NCBI GenBank assembly: GCA_902633185.1
Contig: CACPFN010000010.1
Span: 1 to 42,072 of the forward strand
From: an uncultured Pelagibacteraceae bacterium
GTDB taxonomy: Bacteria > Pseudomonadota > Alphaproteobacteria > Pelagibacterales > Pelagibacteraceae
DNA length: 42,072 nt
Direction of reading: 5' to 3'
In this document: piece by piece, positions 1 to 7,427 of the stretch
How positions within the stretch are numbered: the first letter of the stretch is position 1
Layout: each line of letters starts with the position of its first letter
Position numbers and translations under genes: made by a program
Notes under the pieces: model-generated
Database searches by the model: none
The model's input: only the letters and a program-made list of their open reading frames with translations
What the model was told of the DNA's origin: nothing

Positions 1-447
1 AAAAATATTTCAAACAAAAAAAAATATGAATACGAATTATCAGAAATATTATTTGAAATTAATAGTAATGAAAAATTTGAAACTAAATATAAAAATATTC
101 TAGAATACATCAAAAATAATGATTTTAAATCTGCTGCATCTAAATTTAGTTTATCAAATAGTGTGAATAGAGGTGGTGAAATTGGATGGGTAAAAGAAAC
201 CTTATTATCAGAAAAAATTGTAAATAAATTAAAAAATTTAAAAAAAGGACAAATTTCAAATCCAATAAAATACCCTAATGGATATTTATTGTTGAAAGTA
301 AACAACAAAAAAGAAATGAAGCAAACAATAGATATAGATAAAGAGCTTAATGAAAAAGTTAATTTTGAAAGAAACAAACAACTAAATCAATTTTCAATGT
401 TGTATTATAAAAAATTAGAGCAAAATACAAAAATTAATGAATACTGA
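1..447 (+). CDS. surA: SurA-like periplasmic peptidyl-prolyl isomerase, C-terminal part (5' truncated)
   Basis: The reading frame is open from base 1, so the gene begins before the window and only the last ~148 residues are visible. They contain a parvulin (PpiC/rotamase) domain: the GGEIGWV segment, then a helix ending in KKGQISNPI, then the GYLLLKVNNKK strand, which is the usual order in SurA domains. SurA assists folding of outer-membrane proteins in the periplasm by cis-trans isomerisation of proline bonds. The stop overlaps the pdxA start by 11 bases, so the two are cotranscribed. surA-pdxA-rsmA is a common proteobacterial order, often with lptD upstream, which supports SurA over another parvulin. 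The signal peptide and chaperone domain lie outside the window. Confidence 0.8.
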   Translation, partial: KNISNKKKYEYELSEILFEINSNEKFETKYKNILEYIKNNDFKSAASKFSLSNSVNRGGEIGWVKETLLSEKIVNKLKNLKKGQISNPIKYPNGYLLLKVNNKKEMKQTIDIDKELNEKVNFERNKQLNQFSMLYYKKLEQNTKINEY

Positions 448-1399
448 TTATATCCTTATAGTATTAGGTGAGCCTTATAGTGTTTTTTCTGAAATAATCG
501 GAAAATATTTTAGAAATAAAAAAAAATTTAAGAAAAAAATAATTATTATAGGAAATCAAAACCTTTTAACTAAGCAGTTAAAAAAACTAAATTGTAATTT
601 TCCAATCAATAGTATTTCAAATTATAAAGATGCAGAAAAGAAGAAAATTAATTTAATTAATATAGAATTTAAGCATAAAAAGATATTTGATAAGATTAGT
701 AATAAATCTAATCTATATATAAGAAATTGTTTTAAGAAATCCCTCGAAATTATAGGAAATAAAAAAGATAAATTTGTATTAATAAATGGACCTGTTTCAA
801 AAAAAACTTTCTTAAAAAAGCAATACTCAGGTATTACTGAATATCTATCTCAAAAGACTCATTCAACAAATGAAGTGATGCTTATTTACAACAATAAATT
901 TTCTGTTTCACCAATAACCACTCATATTCCTATTAAAAAAGTTGCAAGAAATATTTCTAAAGACAAAATTCAAAATAAAGTGATAAGACTAAATAACTTT
1001 TACAAAAAAGTTTTCAAAAAAAAAATATCAATTGCGGTGCTTGGATTAAATCCTCACTGTGAAACAATAGATAAGTTCAGTGAAGAAGAAAAAATTATAT
1101 ATCCCGCAATTAAGTATTTAAAAAATGCTGGCATTAGAATTTTTGGACCATTTTCTGCTGATACATTTTTTATAAAAAAAAATATTAATAAATATGATTT
1201 AGTTATAGGAATGTATCATGATCAAGTTTTAACTCCAATGAAAACAATATTTAATTTTGATGCAATAAATATAACTGTTGGTCTTCCTTTTGTTAGAATT
1301 TCTCCAGATCACGGTCCTAATTCAGATATGCTTGGAAAAAATATATCTGATCCCTCATCTTTCATTTATGCAATGAAATTTGCGGAAAATATTAGATGA
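437..1399 (+). CDS. pdxA: 4-hydroxythreonine-4-phosphate dehydrogenase PdxA
   Basis: A 320-residue protein of normal PdxA length. PdxA oxidises 4-phosphohydroxy-L-threonine with NAD in pyridoxal phosphate synthesis, in the cytoplasm. The three metal-binding histidines of the family can be placed at His163 (TTHIPIK), His207 (GLNPHCET) and His261 (MYHDQVLTPMK), close to E. coli 166/211/266. The C-terminal ITVGLPFVRISPDHG block is also present. Oddities: the phosphate-binding GHTE motif reads GITE (Ile133 for His), and the DHGTA block reads DHGPN, so this copy is divergent and could act on a related substrate. It overlaps the surA end by 11 bases and the rsmA start by 4 (ATGA), so translation is likely coupled. 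Confidence 0.88.
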   Translation: MNTDYILIVLGEPYSVFSEIIGKYFRNKKKFKKKIIIIGNQNLLTKQLKKLNCNFPINSISNYKDAEKKKINLINIEFKHKKIFDKISNKSNLYIRNCFKKSLEIIGNKKDKFVLINGPVSKKTFLKKQYSGITEYLSQKTHSTNEVMLIYNNKFSVSPITTHIPIKKVARNISKDKIQNKVIRLNNFYKKVFKKKISIAVLGLNPHCETIDKFSEEEKIIYPAIKYLKNAGIRIFGPFSADTFFIKKNINKYDLVIGMYHDQVLTPMKTIFNFDAINITVGLPFVRISPDHGPNSDMLGKNISDPSSFIYAMKFAENIR

Positions 1400-2187
1400 G
1401 CATTAAACCTAAAAAAAGTTTAGGACAAAATTTTTTAAAAGATAAAAATATATTATCTAAAATAGTAGATGTCGCAGAATTATCAGCTGAGGATATAGTT
1501 TTAGAGATTGGACCAGGCACGGGTAATTTGACAGAAATTATATTAGAAAAAAATCCCAAGAGCATATATGTCGTTGAAAAAGACAAAAAATTAACAGTTC
1601 TTCTTGAGAAAAAATTTGGAAAAAAAATAAATATTATTAATAATGATATTTTAAAGTGTTATAATGATTTTAACTTTGATTTACCAATCAAGGTATTTGG
1701 AAATTTACCTTATAATATTTCAACCAAAATTTTAACATCTTTCATAAAAGTGAAAAATTTAAATAAAATATTTAAAAAATTTATATTTGTTTTTCAAAAA
1801 GAAGTTGCCGATAGAATTATGGCTGATGAAAATACTAAAAATTATGGAAGGTTATCTATAATATCTTCGTGGAAAATGAATAAATCTAAAATATTTAATA
1901 TTTCACCTGAGTGTTTTCATCCAGTTCCAAAAGTTTGGAGTAGCTTAATTACCCTATCACCAAAAGCAAACTATGAAAAATTAGATAAATTCAAAAACCT
2001 AGAACACATCACAAATATTTTTTTTAATCAAAGGAGAAAAATGATTAAAAAACCAATGAAGCTCCTTTTTAAAAATTTTGAAGATGTGGCTATAAATTTA
2101 AAATTAGATCTGAATTTGAGGCCTCAAAATTTATCATTAAGAAAATATATTGAAATTTGTAAATATTATGAAAATTCAAATATTTAA
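1396..2187 (+). CDS. rsmA: 16S rRNA (adenine1518-N6/adenine1519-N6)-dimethyltransferase RsmA (KsgA)
   Basis: A 263-residue SAM-dependent methyltransferase that dimethylates two adjacent adenines in the 3' hairpin of 16S rRNA late in small-subunit assembly. The family signature is clear: N-terminal KKSLGQNFLKD, SAM-binding LEIGPGTGNLT (residues 36-46), acidic EKD at the end of beta-2, and the catalytic NLPY motif at residues 103-106. The C-terminal substrate domain has FFNQRRKMIKKP. It starts inside the pdxA stop (ATGA overlap). Its 3' end overlaps the convergent gmk gene by 12 bases, leaving no room for a separate terminator. Confidence 0.95.
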   Translation: MSIKPKKSLGQNFLKDKNILSKIVDVAELSAEDIVLEIGPGTGNLTEIILEKNPKSIYVVEKDKKLTVLLEKKFGKKINIINNDILKCYNDFNFDLPIKVFGNLPYNISTKILTSFIKVKNLNKIFKKFIFVFQKEVADRIMADENTKNYGRLSIISSWKMNKSKIFNISPECFHPVPKVWSSLITLSPKANYEKLDKFKNLEHITNIFFNQRRKMIKKPMKLLFKNFEDVAINLKLDLNLRPQNLSLRKYIEICKYYENSNI

Positions 2188-2802
2188 TCTTTTAACATGA
2201 TTTTTAATATATTCATAATCATATAAATTTTCTTTTTGTTTATTTTTAATTACTTTCATAATTCTAGCATAACATTTCTTTAGATCATCGTTAATTACAA
2301 CTAAATCGTACTCTTTCCATTTAGATAAATCTTTTTTAAATTCTTTCATTCTTTTTTTCACAGTCTTCATATTTTTTTTTTCTCTTTTTATCAGTCTGTT
2401 AATTAATTCTTTTTTTGATGGTGGAAGTATATATATAGTTAATAATTTATACTTTAATCTCTTATTTCTTATTTGTCTTGTTCCCTGCCAATCTATATCA
2501 AAAATAACATTTTTTCCCTTGTTAAGGTTGCTAATTACTTTTTTTTTTGACGATCCATAATAATTACTAAAAACCTTTGCATGCTCTAAAAATTCTCCTT
2601 TCTTTATAAGTTTTTTAAAGTTATTTTTTGAAGTGAAAAAATAATCTTTTCCATTTTTTTCATTTGGTCTTGGTAATCTAGTTGTATGAGATATTGATAC
2701 TGAAAAATTCTTATTTTTCGAAATTTTTTTTACTAGAGTAGTTTTACCAGCACCAGATGGAGAGGATAAAATGTACATCCCGCTCTTTTTAAAGCTGGTC
2801 AT
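2176..2802 (-). CDS. gmk: Guanylate kinase
   Basis: A 208-residue P-loop kinase converting GMP and ATP to GDP and ADP. The P-loop is SSPSGAGKTTL (about residues 13-23). It is followed by the GMP-binding segment SHTTRLPRPNEKNGKDYFF and the FLEHAKVFSNYYG block, both typical of Gmk. It is the last gene of fabD-fabG-acpP-gmk, 12 bases after acpP. In many alphaproteobacteria fabF and mltG lie between acpP and gmk; here they are absent from this position. The 3' end runs 12 bases into rsmA on the opposite strand. Confidence 0.95.
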   Translation of the reverse strand: MTSFKKSGMYILSSPSGAGKTTLVKKISKNKNFSVSISHTTRLPRPNEKNGKDYFFTSKNNFKKLIKKGEFLEHAKVFSNYYGSSKKKVISNLNKGKNVIFDIDWQGTRQIRNKRLKYKLLTIYILPPSKKELINRLIKREKKNMKTVKKRMKEFKKDLSKWKEYDLVVINDDLKKCYARIMKVIKNKQKENLYDYEYIKNHVKRLNI

Positions 2803-2814
2803 TAAAATGTAAAA

Positions 2815-3054
2815 TTAGTTTGCTTTATTCTCAATAAATTTAACAGCATCTCCGACAGTTAGTATTTTCTCCGCATCGCTGTCTGAAATTTCTGAACCAA
2901 ATTCTTCTTCAAATGCCATTACTAATTCTACTGTATCTAAGCTATCGGCACCTAAATCATCAATAAAGCTTGACTCTTCTGTGACTTTAGCTTCGTCGAT
3001 CCCTAAATGATCTGCAACTATTTTTTTTACTTTGCTTGAAATATCTTCTGACAT
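2815..3054 (-). CDS. acpP: Acyl carrier protein
   Basis: A 79-residue acidic carrier protein of normal length. The 4'-phosphopantetheine attachment serine is Ser38 in [10 protein letters not shown], the universal DSL motif. It carries growing acyl chains in type II fatty acid synthesis in the cytoplasm. It lies after fabG in the fab operon but has its own good promoter in the 47-base gap (TTGACA box overlapping the fabG stop) and an AAGGA ribosome binding site. This fits the need for ACP in large excess over the enzymes. Confidence 0.97.
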   Translation of the reverse strand: MSEDISSKVKKIVADHLGIDEAKVTEESSFIDDLGADSLDTVELVMAFEEEFGSEISDSDAEKILTVGDAVKFIENKAN

Positions 3055-3057
3055 AAT

Positions 3058-3105
3058 TTCCTTAATTGTTAAATTTGTTAATAAGTATTTATATTATTTT
3101 GTCAA
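3058..3105 (-). promoter_or_regulatory. acpP promoter and ribosome binding site
   Basis: On the minus strand a perfect -35 box TTGACA (3105 to 3100) is followed after 16 bases by TATTAA (3083 to 3078), and then by AAGGA at 3063-3059, about 4 bases before the acpP ATG. The TGA inside the -35 box is the fabG stop codon, so promoter and stop share bases. Prediction is by sequence match only. Confidence 0.6.
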
Positions 3106-3839
3106 CTAAAATACATGCCTCCATTAACATGTATTGTTTCTCCTGTTATATAATCAGATAGATCAGAAGACAGAAAAAGTACAACATTAGCTACATCCTC
3201 GGGCATTCCAAATCTGCCCAATGAAATTTTACCTTCTAATACTCCTTTAAAATTTTCATTTATTTTGTCTGTCATTTCAGATTTTATAAAACCTGGAGAA
3301 ATGCAATTAACTTTAATATTTTTTTTTCCATACTCTAAAGCTAGACTTTTTGACATTCCTACCAAACCAGCCTTTGAAGCCGCATAATTTGCTTGCCCTA
3401 AGTTACCAGTGTGCCCAACAACTGATGTTATATTTATAATCTTACCGCTCTTGTTTTTTAGCATTTTTTTTATTGTACTTTTTGTGATTAAGAAATTGGA
3501 TGTTAAGTTTAAATTTATAACTTTATCCCATTCATCTTTTTTCATTCTGATTGTGAGATTATCTTGAGTAACTCCTGCATTATTTATTAAAACATCTATC
3601 TTATTACCAAGAATTTCACTACATTCATCTATAAATTTTTCTATTTGTGAATGAGCCGAAATATCAAATTTCTTAGTAATAATTTTTTTATATCTTTCCT
3701 GAATGTTATTTAATTTTTGATCATTTGTTCCTGTTGCGATAATTTTAGCATCGTAATTGTACAATTTATGCAAAATTGCTCCACCGATTCCTCCTGTTGC
3801 ACCTGTCAAAATTACATTTAAATTTTTTAGATCAATCAT
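3102..3839 (-). CDS. fabG: 3-oxoacyl-[acyl-carrier-protein] reductase FabG
   Basis: A 245-residue short-chain dehydrogenase that reduces 3-ketoacyl-ACP with NADPH in fatty acid elongation. The Rossmann glycine motif TGATGGIGG is at residues 12-20, NNAG at 86-89, and the catalytic triad is Ser139, Tyr152 and Lys156 (YAASK). The C-terminal YITGETIHVNGGMYF is characteristic of FabG rather than other SDRs. It overlaps the end of fabD by 8 bases and is followed by acpP, so context and sequence agree. Confidence 0.95.
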   Translation of the reverse strand: MIDLKNLNVILTGATGGIGGAILHKLYNYDAKIIATGTNDQKLNNIQERYKKIITKKFDISAHSQIEKFIDECSEILGNKIDVLINNAGVTQDNLTIRMKKDEWDKVINLNLTSNFLITKSTIKKMLKNKSGKIINITSVVGHTGNLGQANYAASKAGLVGMSKSLALEYGKKNIKVNCISPGFIKSEMTDKINENFKGVLEGKISLGRFGMPEDVANVVLFLSSDLSDYITGETIHVNGGMYFS

Positions 3840-4761
3840 TTGTAATATTTTCTATGTCTAATAAATTATTTACCTGATTTGTTTTTACATTTCTATTAAT
3901 TCTTTTTATTAGCCCTGATAGGACTTTTCCTGGTCCAATTTCAACAAACTTATTAACGTTATTATCAATCATATTTATTATACTTTCCCTCCATCTTACT
4001 GGTTTTTCTATTTGCTCAATAAGTAATTTTTTAATTTCTGTTGTGCTATTTTCAGGTGTTGCGGTTACATTTGATATAATGTTAATTTCAGGAATAGTAA
4101 ATTTTGTATCATTAATAAGATTTGTCATTTCAATAGTTGCATTTTTCATAAGAGGGCAATGAAATGGGGCACTAACTGGAAGTTTAACAAATTTTATATT
4201 TTTTTTTTTTAATTCGATACTAAAAGAGTCAAGAGATTCAATCTTTCCACTTATTACCACTTGTCCATTAGAATTATCATTAGCAATATAACAACTAAAA
4301 TTATTTATATTGTCATCCAAAATTTTGTTAATTTGATCAATTTCAACTCCTAGAACTGCAATCATTCCTCCTTCTCCTCTTGGTACAGCGTTTTGCATAG
4401 CTTTGCCTCTACGTTTTAAAAGATTTATAGTTTGATCAAAATTGATAGCTTCAGCACAACATAAAGCTGAATATTCCCCCAAAGAGTGGCCAGCAAAAAA
4501 ACTTGCCTTATTAATATTAAATTGAGACTCTTTTTTAATAACATTAAATATAGAATAACTAACTAAAAATATTGCTGGTTGAGTATTTTCTGTTTTGTCT
4601 AGCTCATCTTTTGGTCCATCCAAAATTATTTTGCTTAAATTTTTTTTCAACAATTCATCCGCAAGCTTAAAGTATTCTTTTACATAACTAAAGTTATTGT
4701 AAAATTCTTTGCCCATGCCAACAAATTGTGAGCCTTGACCAGGAAAAATTACAGAAAACAT
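3832..4761 (-). CDS. fabD: Malonyl-CoA:ACP transacylase FabD
   Basis: A 309-residue acyltransferase that moves malonate from CoA to ACP. The N-terminal FPGQGSQ motif, the nucleophile Ser93 in GHSLGEYSA, and the PVSAPFHCPLM segment with the catalytic His (near residue 200) are present, as is the C-terminal EIGPGKVLSGL. It is first in the fabD-fabG-acpP-gmk operon and diverges from rpsF across an 84-base gap that must hold both promoters. Confidence 0.95.
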   Translation of the reverse strand: MFSVIFPGQGSQFVGMGKEFYNNFSYVKEYFKLADELLKKNLSKIILDGPKDELDKTENTQPAIFLVSYSIFNVIKKESQFNINKASFFAGHSLGEYSALCCAEAINFDQTINLLKRRGKAMQNAVPRGEGGMIAVLGVEIDQINKILDDNINNFSCYIANDNSNGQVVISGKIESLDSFSIELKKKNIKFVKLPVSAPFHCPLMKNATIEMTNLINDTKFTIPEINIISNVTATPENSTTEIKKLLIEQIEKPVRWRESIINMIDNNVNKFVEIGPGKVLSGLIKRINRNVKTNQVNNLLDIENITND

Positions 4762-4809
4762 AAAAATCTTATCAAATTAAGTGTTTTTTTTGTATTGTAA
4801 TTAAAAATT

Positions 4810-4815
4810 TATAAT
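4810..4815 (+). promoter_or_regulatory. Probable -10 box for the rpsF ribosomal protein operon
   Basis: A perfect TATAAT at 4810-4815 lies 31 bases before the rpsF ATG in the fabD/rpsF divergent gap. The upstream T-rich run (4784-4791) offers only a weak -35 match, so the assignment rests mainly on the -10 box and its position. Confidence 0.4.
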
Positions 4816-4845
4816 AGTATATCGTCAGTTTTTCTATAAATTTTT

Positions 4846-5193
4846 ATGAACTTTTACGAACACACATTGATAACTAGACAAGACACTTCTCCAAGCCAAA
4901 TTAAACAAATTCAAGATAAATACACCAAGATTATTGAAGATAATGACGGCAATATACTAAAATTTGAAAGCTGGGGTTTAATGCATCTTTCTTACTTGAT
5001 CAAAAAAAATAAAAAGGGAAATTATCTTCATTTTAAAATAGAAGGATCTGGAAAAACCATCAAAGAACTTGAGAAAAATGAAAAGATTGACAAAAACCTA
5101 CTAAGATTTTTAACAGTAAAAGTTAAAAAACTAGATCTAGAAACAGATTATTTTAAAAAGAACGAAGAAATTTTAAAAAATAAAAAACTATGA
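4846..5193 (+). CDS. rpsF: 30S ribosomal protein S6
   Basis: A 115-residue S6 protein. N-terminal [13 protein letters not shown], the central [19 protein letters not shown] strand and LLRFLTVKV match the S6 fold. S6 binds 16S rRNA as a dimer with S18 on the platform of the small subunit. It opens the classic rpsF-rpsR-rplI cluster and overlaps rpsR by 4 bases (ATGA). It lacks the long acidic C-terminal tail seen in some species. Confidence 0.95.
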   Translation: MNFYEHTLITRQDTSPSQIKQIQDKYTKIIEDNDGNILKFESWGLMHLSYLIKKNKKGNYLHFKIEGSGKTIKELEKNEKIDKNLLRFLTVKVKKLDLETDYFKKNEEILKNKKL

Positions 5194-5459
5194 AGAAAAA
5201 AAACTTAAAAAAAAAGGGTTCACAAAATAATTTTTCAAAGCTTAGTGTGTTTCAGAACCAAAAATATAAATTTAAAAAAAAATGCCCGCTATCGGGAAAA
5301 GGTGCACCAGTAATTGATTACAAAAATGTCAAATTATTGAAGAGATACATCTCAGAAAATGGGAAAATATTACCATCAAGAATTACATCCGTAAGTCAAA
5401 AAAAACAGAGAGATCTGTCTTTATCAATTAAAAGAGCTAGAAATCTAGCTTTATTATAA
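5190..5459 (+). CDS. rpsR: 30S ribosomal protein S18
   Basis: An 89-residue S18 with the family core: [35 protein letters not shown], followed by [20 protein letters not shown]. The first ~30 residues form a Lys-rich extension encoded in long A runs, a little longer than in enterobacteria. S18 pairs with S6 on the 30S platform. The start overlaps the rpsF stop, and the 2-base gap to rplI shows one transcript. Confidence 0.93.
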   Translation: MKKKNLKKKGSQNNFSKLSVFQNQKYKFKKKCPLSGKGAPVIDYKNVKLLKRYISENGKILPSRITSVSQKKQRDLSLSIKRARNLALL

Positions 5460-5461
5460 TT

Positions 5462-5920
5462 ATGAAAGTTATTTTGTTAGAAAACGTAAGAAAGGTTGGG
5501 TCGATTGGTGAAATAATTGACGTCAAAAGAGGTTTCGCAAGAAACTATTTAATAGCTCAAAAAAAAGCTCTTTTTGCCTCAAAAGAAAATATAAAAGAGG
5601 TTGAAAAAATTAAGAGTGAACTTGGGAAAAAAGATCAAGATAAAAAAAATCAAGCAAAAGAAATTGATGAAAAAGTTAAAAATAAGGAATTTATAATAAG
5701 TAAACTTAGTACAGAAAATAAAGAATTATATGGATCTGTAAAGCCCACTGAAATTTCTAAAATTCTTATGGAAATGGACAAAATAGAAGTAAACCCTTCA
5801 ATGATTCAGCCTGCTAAAGAAATTAAATCATTAGGAACTTTTGATGTAATATTAAATCTTCATTCTGATGTGCAATCAAAAATTACAATTAAAGTTATTC
5901 CACAAGAAGAAAATCAATAA
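5462..5920 (+). CDS. rplI: 50S ribosomal protein L9
   Basis: A 152-residue L9 with the conserved N-terminal rRNA-binding domain (MKVILLENVRKVGSIGEIIDVKRGFARNYL), a Lys/Glu-rich connecting helix and a C-terminal domain ending in ITIKVIPQEE. It binds 23S rRNA near the L1 stalk. It starts 2 bases after rpsR. A 66-base T-rich gap follows before dnaB. Confidence 0.95.
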   Translation: MKVILLENVRKVGSIGEIIDVKRGFARNYLIAQKKALFASKENIKEVEKIKSELGKKDQDKKNQAKEIDEKVKNKEFIISKLSTENKELYGSVKPTEISKILMEMDKIEVNPSMIQPAKEIKSLGTFDVILNLHSDVQSKITIKVIPQEENQ

Positions 5921-5986
5921 TTATACATTTTTTTCCCCAACTAATAAAAATATTTGTCTTTTTTTTAAAAAAAAATATGTTTTTTT

Positions 5987-7402
5987 ATGTCTCAATCTCT
6001 AAATATTCTTAAAAATAAGTCTGAAGAGTTGCCAAACAATATCGAGGCTGAACAGTCAGTAATAGGATCAATACTATTAACAAACGAAATTTTTGATGAA
6101 GTAAGTTTAATAGTCTCAAATAAAAACTTTTATGATCCAATTCATAAAAAAATATTTGAAGCACTAGAAAAACTAATTTACGGAGGTCTTTTAGCTAATC
6201 CAATCACTTTAAAAAATTATTTCGAAAAAGAAAAGGATGATTTAAATATTCCTGAATATTTAGTTAAAATTACGAAATTTTCCACATCTTCAAGACAAGC
6301 AATCGAATACTCTAAACTAATATTTGATCTTTATGTAAAGAGAGAATTAATAAAAATTTCAGGAGATATAATAGACCAAGCTAAATTAAACGACTTAGGC
6401 AGCGATGGTCAAAAAATAATCGAGAATTATGAGAAGTCGCTGTTTGATCTTGCTGAAAAAGGATCATTTAGCTCATCATTAATTAAATTTGATGAGGCCA
6501 TGAGGCAAACTATTGAAATGGCCTCGAATGCTTACAAGAATGAAGAGGGAATTGTTGGAGTTCCAACAGGATTAAAAGATTTAGATGATAAACTTGGTGG
6601 ATTACATAAGTCAGATCTTGTAATCATTGCTGGAAGACCATCGATGGGAAAAACGGCTTTAGCTACTAATATTGCGTTTAATGCAGCGAAAAAAATTCAA
6701 GAAAGTGGAGAAAAGAGCTCTATAGCTTTTTTTTCACTTGAAATGTCATCAGAACAATTATCAACGAGAATTCTTGCAGAACAATCTAGGATAAAATCAA
6801 ATGACATTAGAAGAGGAAAAATATCAGAAGAACAATTTGATAAATTTATTGAAACTTCAAAAGATATTTCTGAACTTCCTTTATACATTGATGAAACACC
6901 TGCAATAACTATTGCATCTTTAAGTAATAGAGCTAGAAGAATTAAAAGACTGTATGGTTTAGATATGGTTGTAATTGATTATATTCAATTAATGAGAGCA
7001 TCTAATTCTAATAATGGTCGAGTGCAAGAGATTTCAGAAATTACACAAGGGTTAAAAGCATTAGCAAAGGAATTGGCTGTACCGGTTCTTGCACTTTCTC
7101 AATTATCTAGAGCAGTTGAGCAAAGGGATGATAAAAAACCGCAATTATCTGACTTAAGAGAGTCTGGTTCAATTGAACAAGATGCAGATGTAGTTATGTT
7201 TGTTTATAGAGAATCTTATTATTTACAAGGTAAAGAACCAAGGCCGGCAACAGTTGAACATGCTGAATGGCAGGCAAAAATGAATGAAGTATCGCATTTA
7301 GCTGAATTAATAATTCAAAAACAAAGGCATGGTCCAACAGGTAACGTAATGCTTGAATTTGAAGCGATGTTTACAAAATTTAAGGATATTCAAAATAATT
7401 AA
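5987..7402 (+). CDS. dnaB: Replicative DNA helicase DnaB
   Basis: A 471-residue hexameric helicase that unwinds DNA at the replication fork. The N-terminal DnaB domain begins LPNNIEAEQSVIGSIL. The RecA-like motor has Walker A GRPSMGKTA (residues 216-224), the FFSLEMSSEQL segment, Walker B VVIDYIQLM, and ALSQLSRAVEQRDDKKPQL with the SLRESG-type arginine region. No intein is inserted. It follows rplI, a common bacterial arrangement. Confidence 0.95.
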   Translation: MSQSLNILKNKSEELPNNIEAEQSVIGSILLTNEIFDEVSLIVSNKNFYDPIHKKIFEALEKLIYGGLLANPITLKNYFEKEKDDLNIPEYLVKITKFSTSSRQAIEYSKLIFDLYVKRELIKISGDIIDQAKLNDLGSDGQKIIENYEKSLFDLAEKGSFSSSLIKFDEAMRQTIEMASNAYKNEEGIVGVPTGLKDLDDKLGGLHKSDLVIIAGRPSMGKTALATNIAFNAAKKIQESGEKSSIAFFSLEMSSEQLSTRILAEQSRIKSNDIRRGKISEEQFDKFIETSKDISELPLYIDETPAITIASLSNRARRIKRLYGLDMVVIDYIQLMRASNSNNGRVQEISEITQGLKALAKELAVPVLALSQLSRAVEQRDDKKPQLSDLRESGSIEQDADVVMFVYRESYYLQGKEPRPATVEHAEWQAKMNEVSHLAELIIQKQRHGPTGNVMLEFEAMFTKFKDIQNN

Positions 7403-7427
7403 ATTAAATTATAAAAGCTAATAGTTA

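Noticed and set aside
2176-2187. Overlapping convergent ends (rsmA/gmk, and similarly 28680-28685 and 21464-21467) as a regulatory antisense device
   Set aside because: Overlaps of 4-12 bases are expected from genome compaction and offer too little antisense sequence to suggest a specific mechanism.
5190-5215. Frameshift suspected in the poly-A start of rpsR
   Set aside because: The S18 reading frame is continuous from the ATG through the conserved core, and the overlap with rpsF is the usual ATGA.
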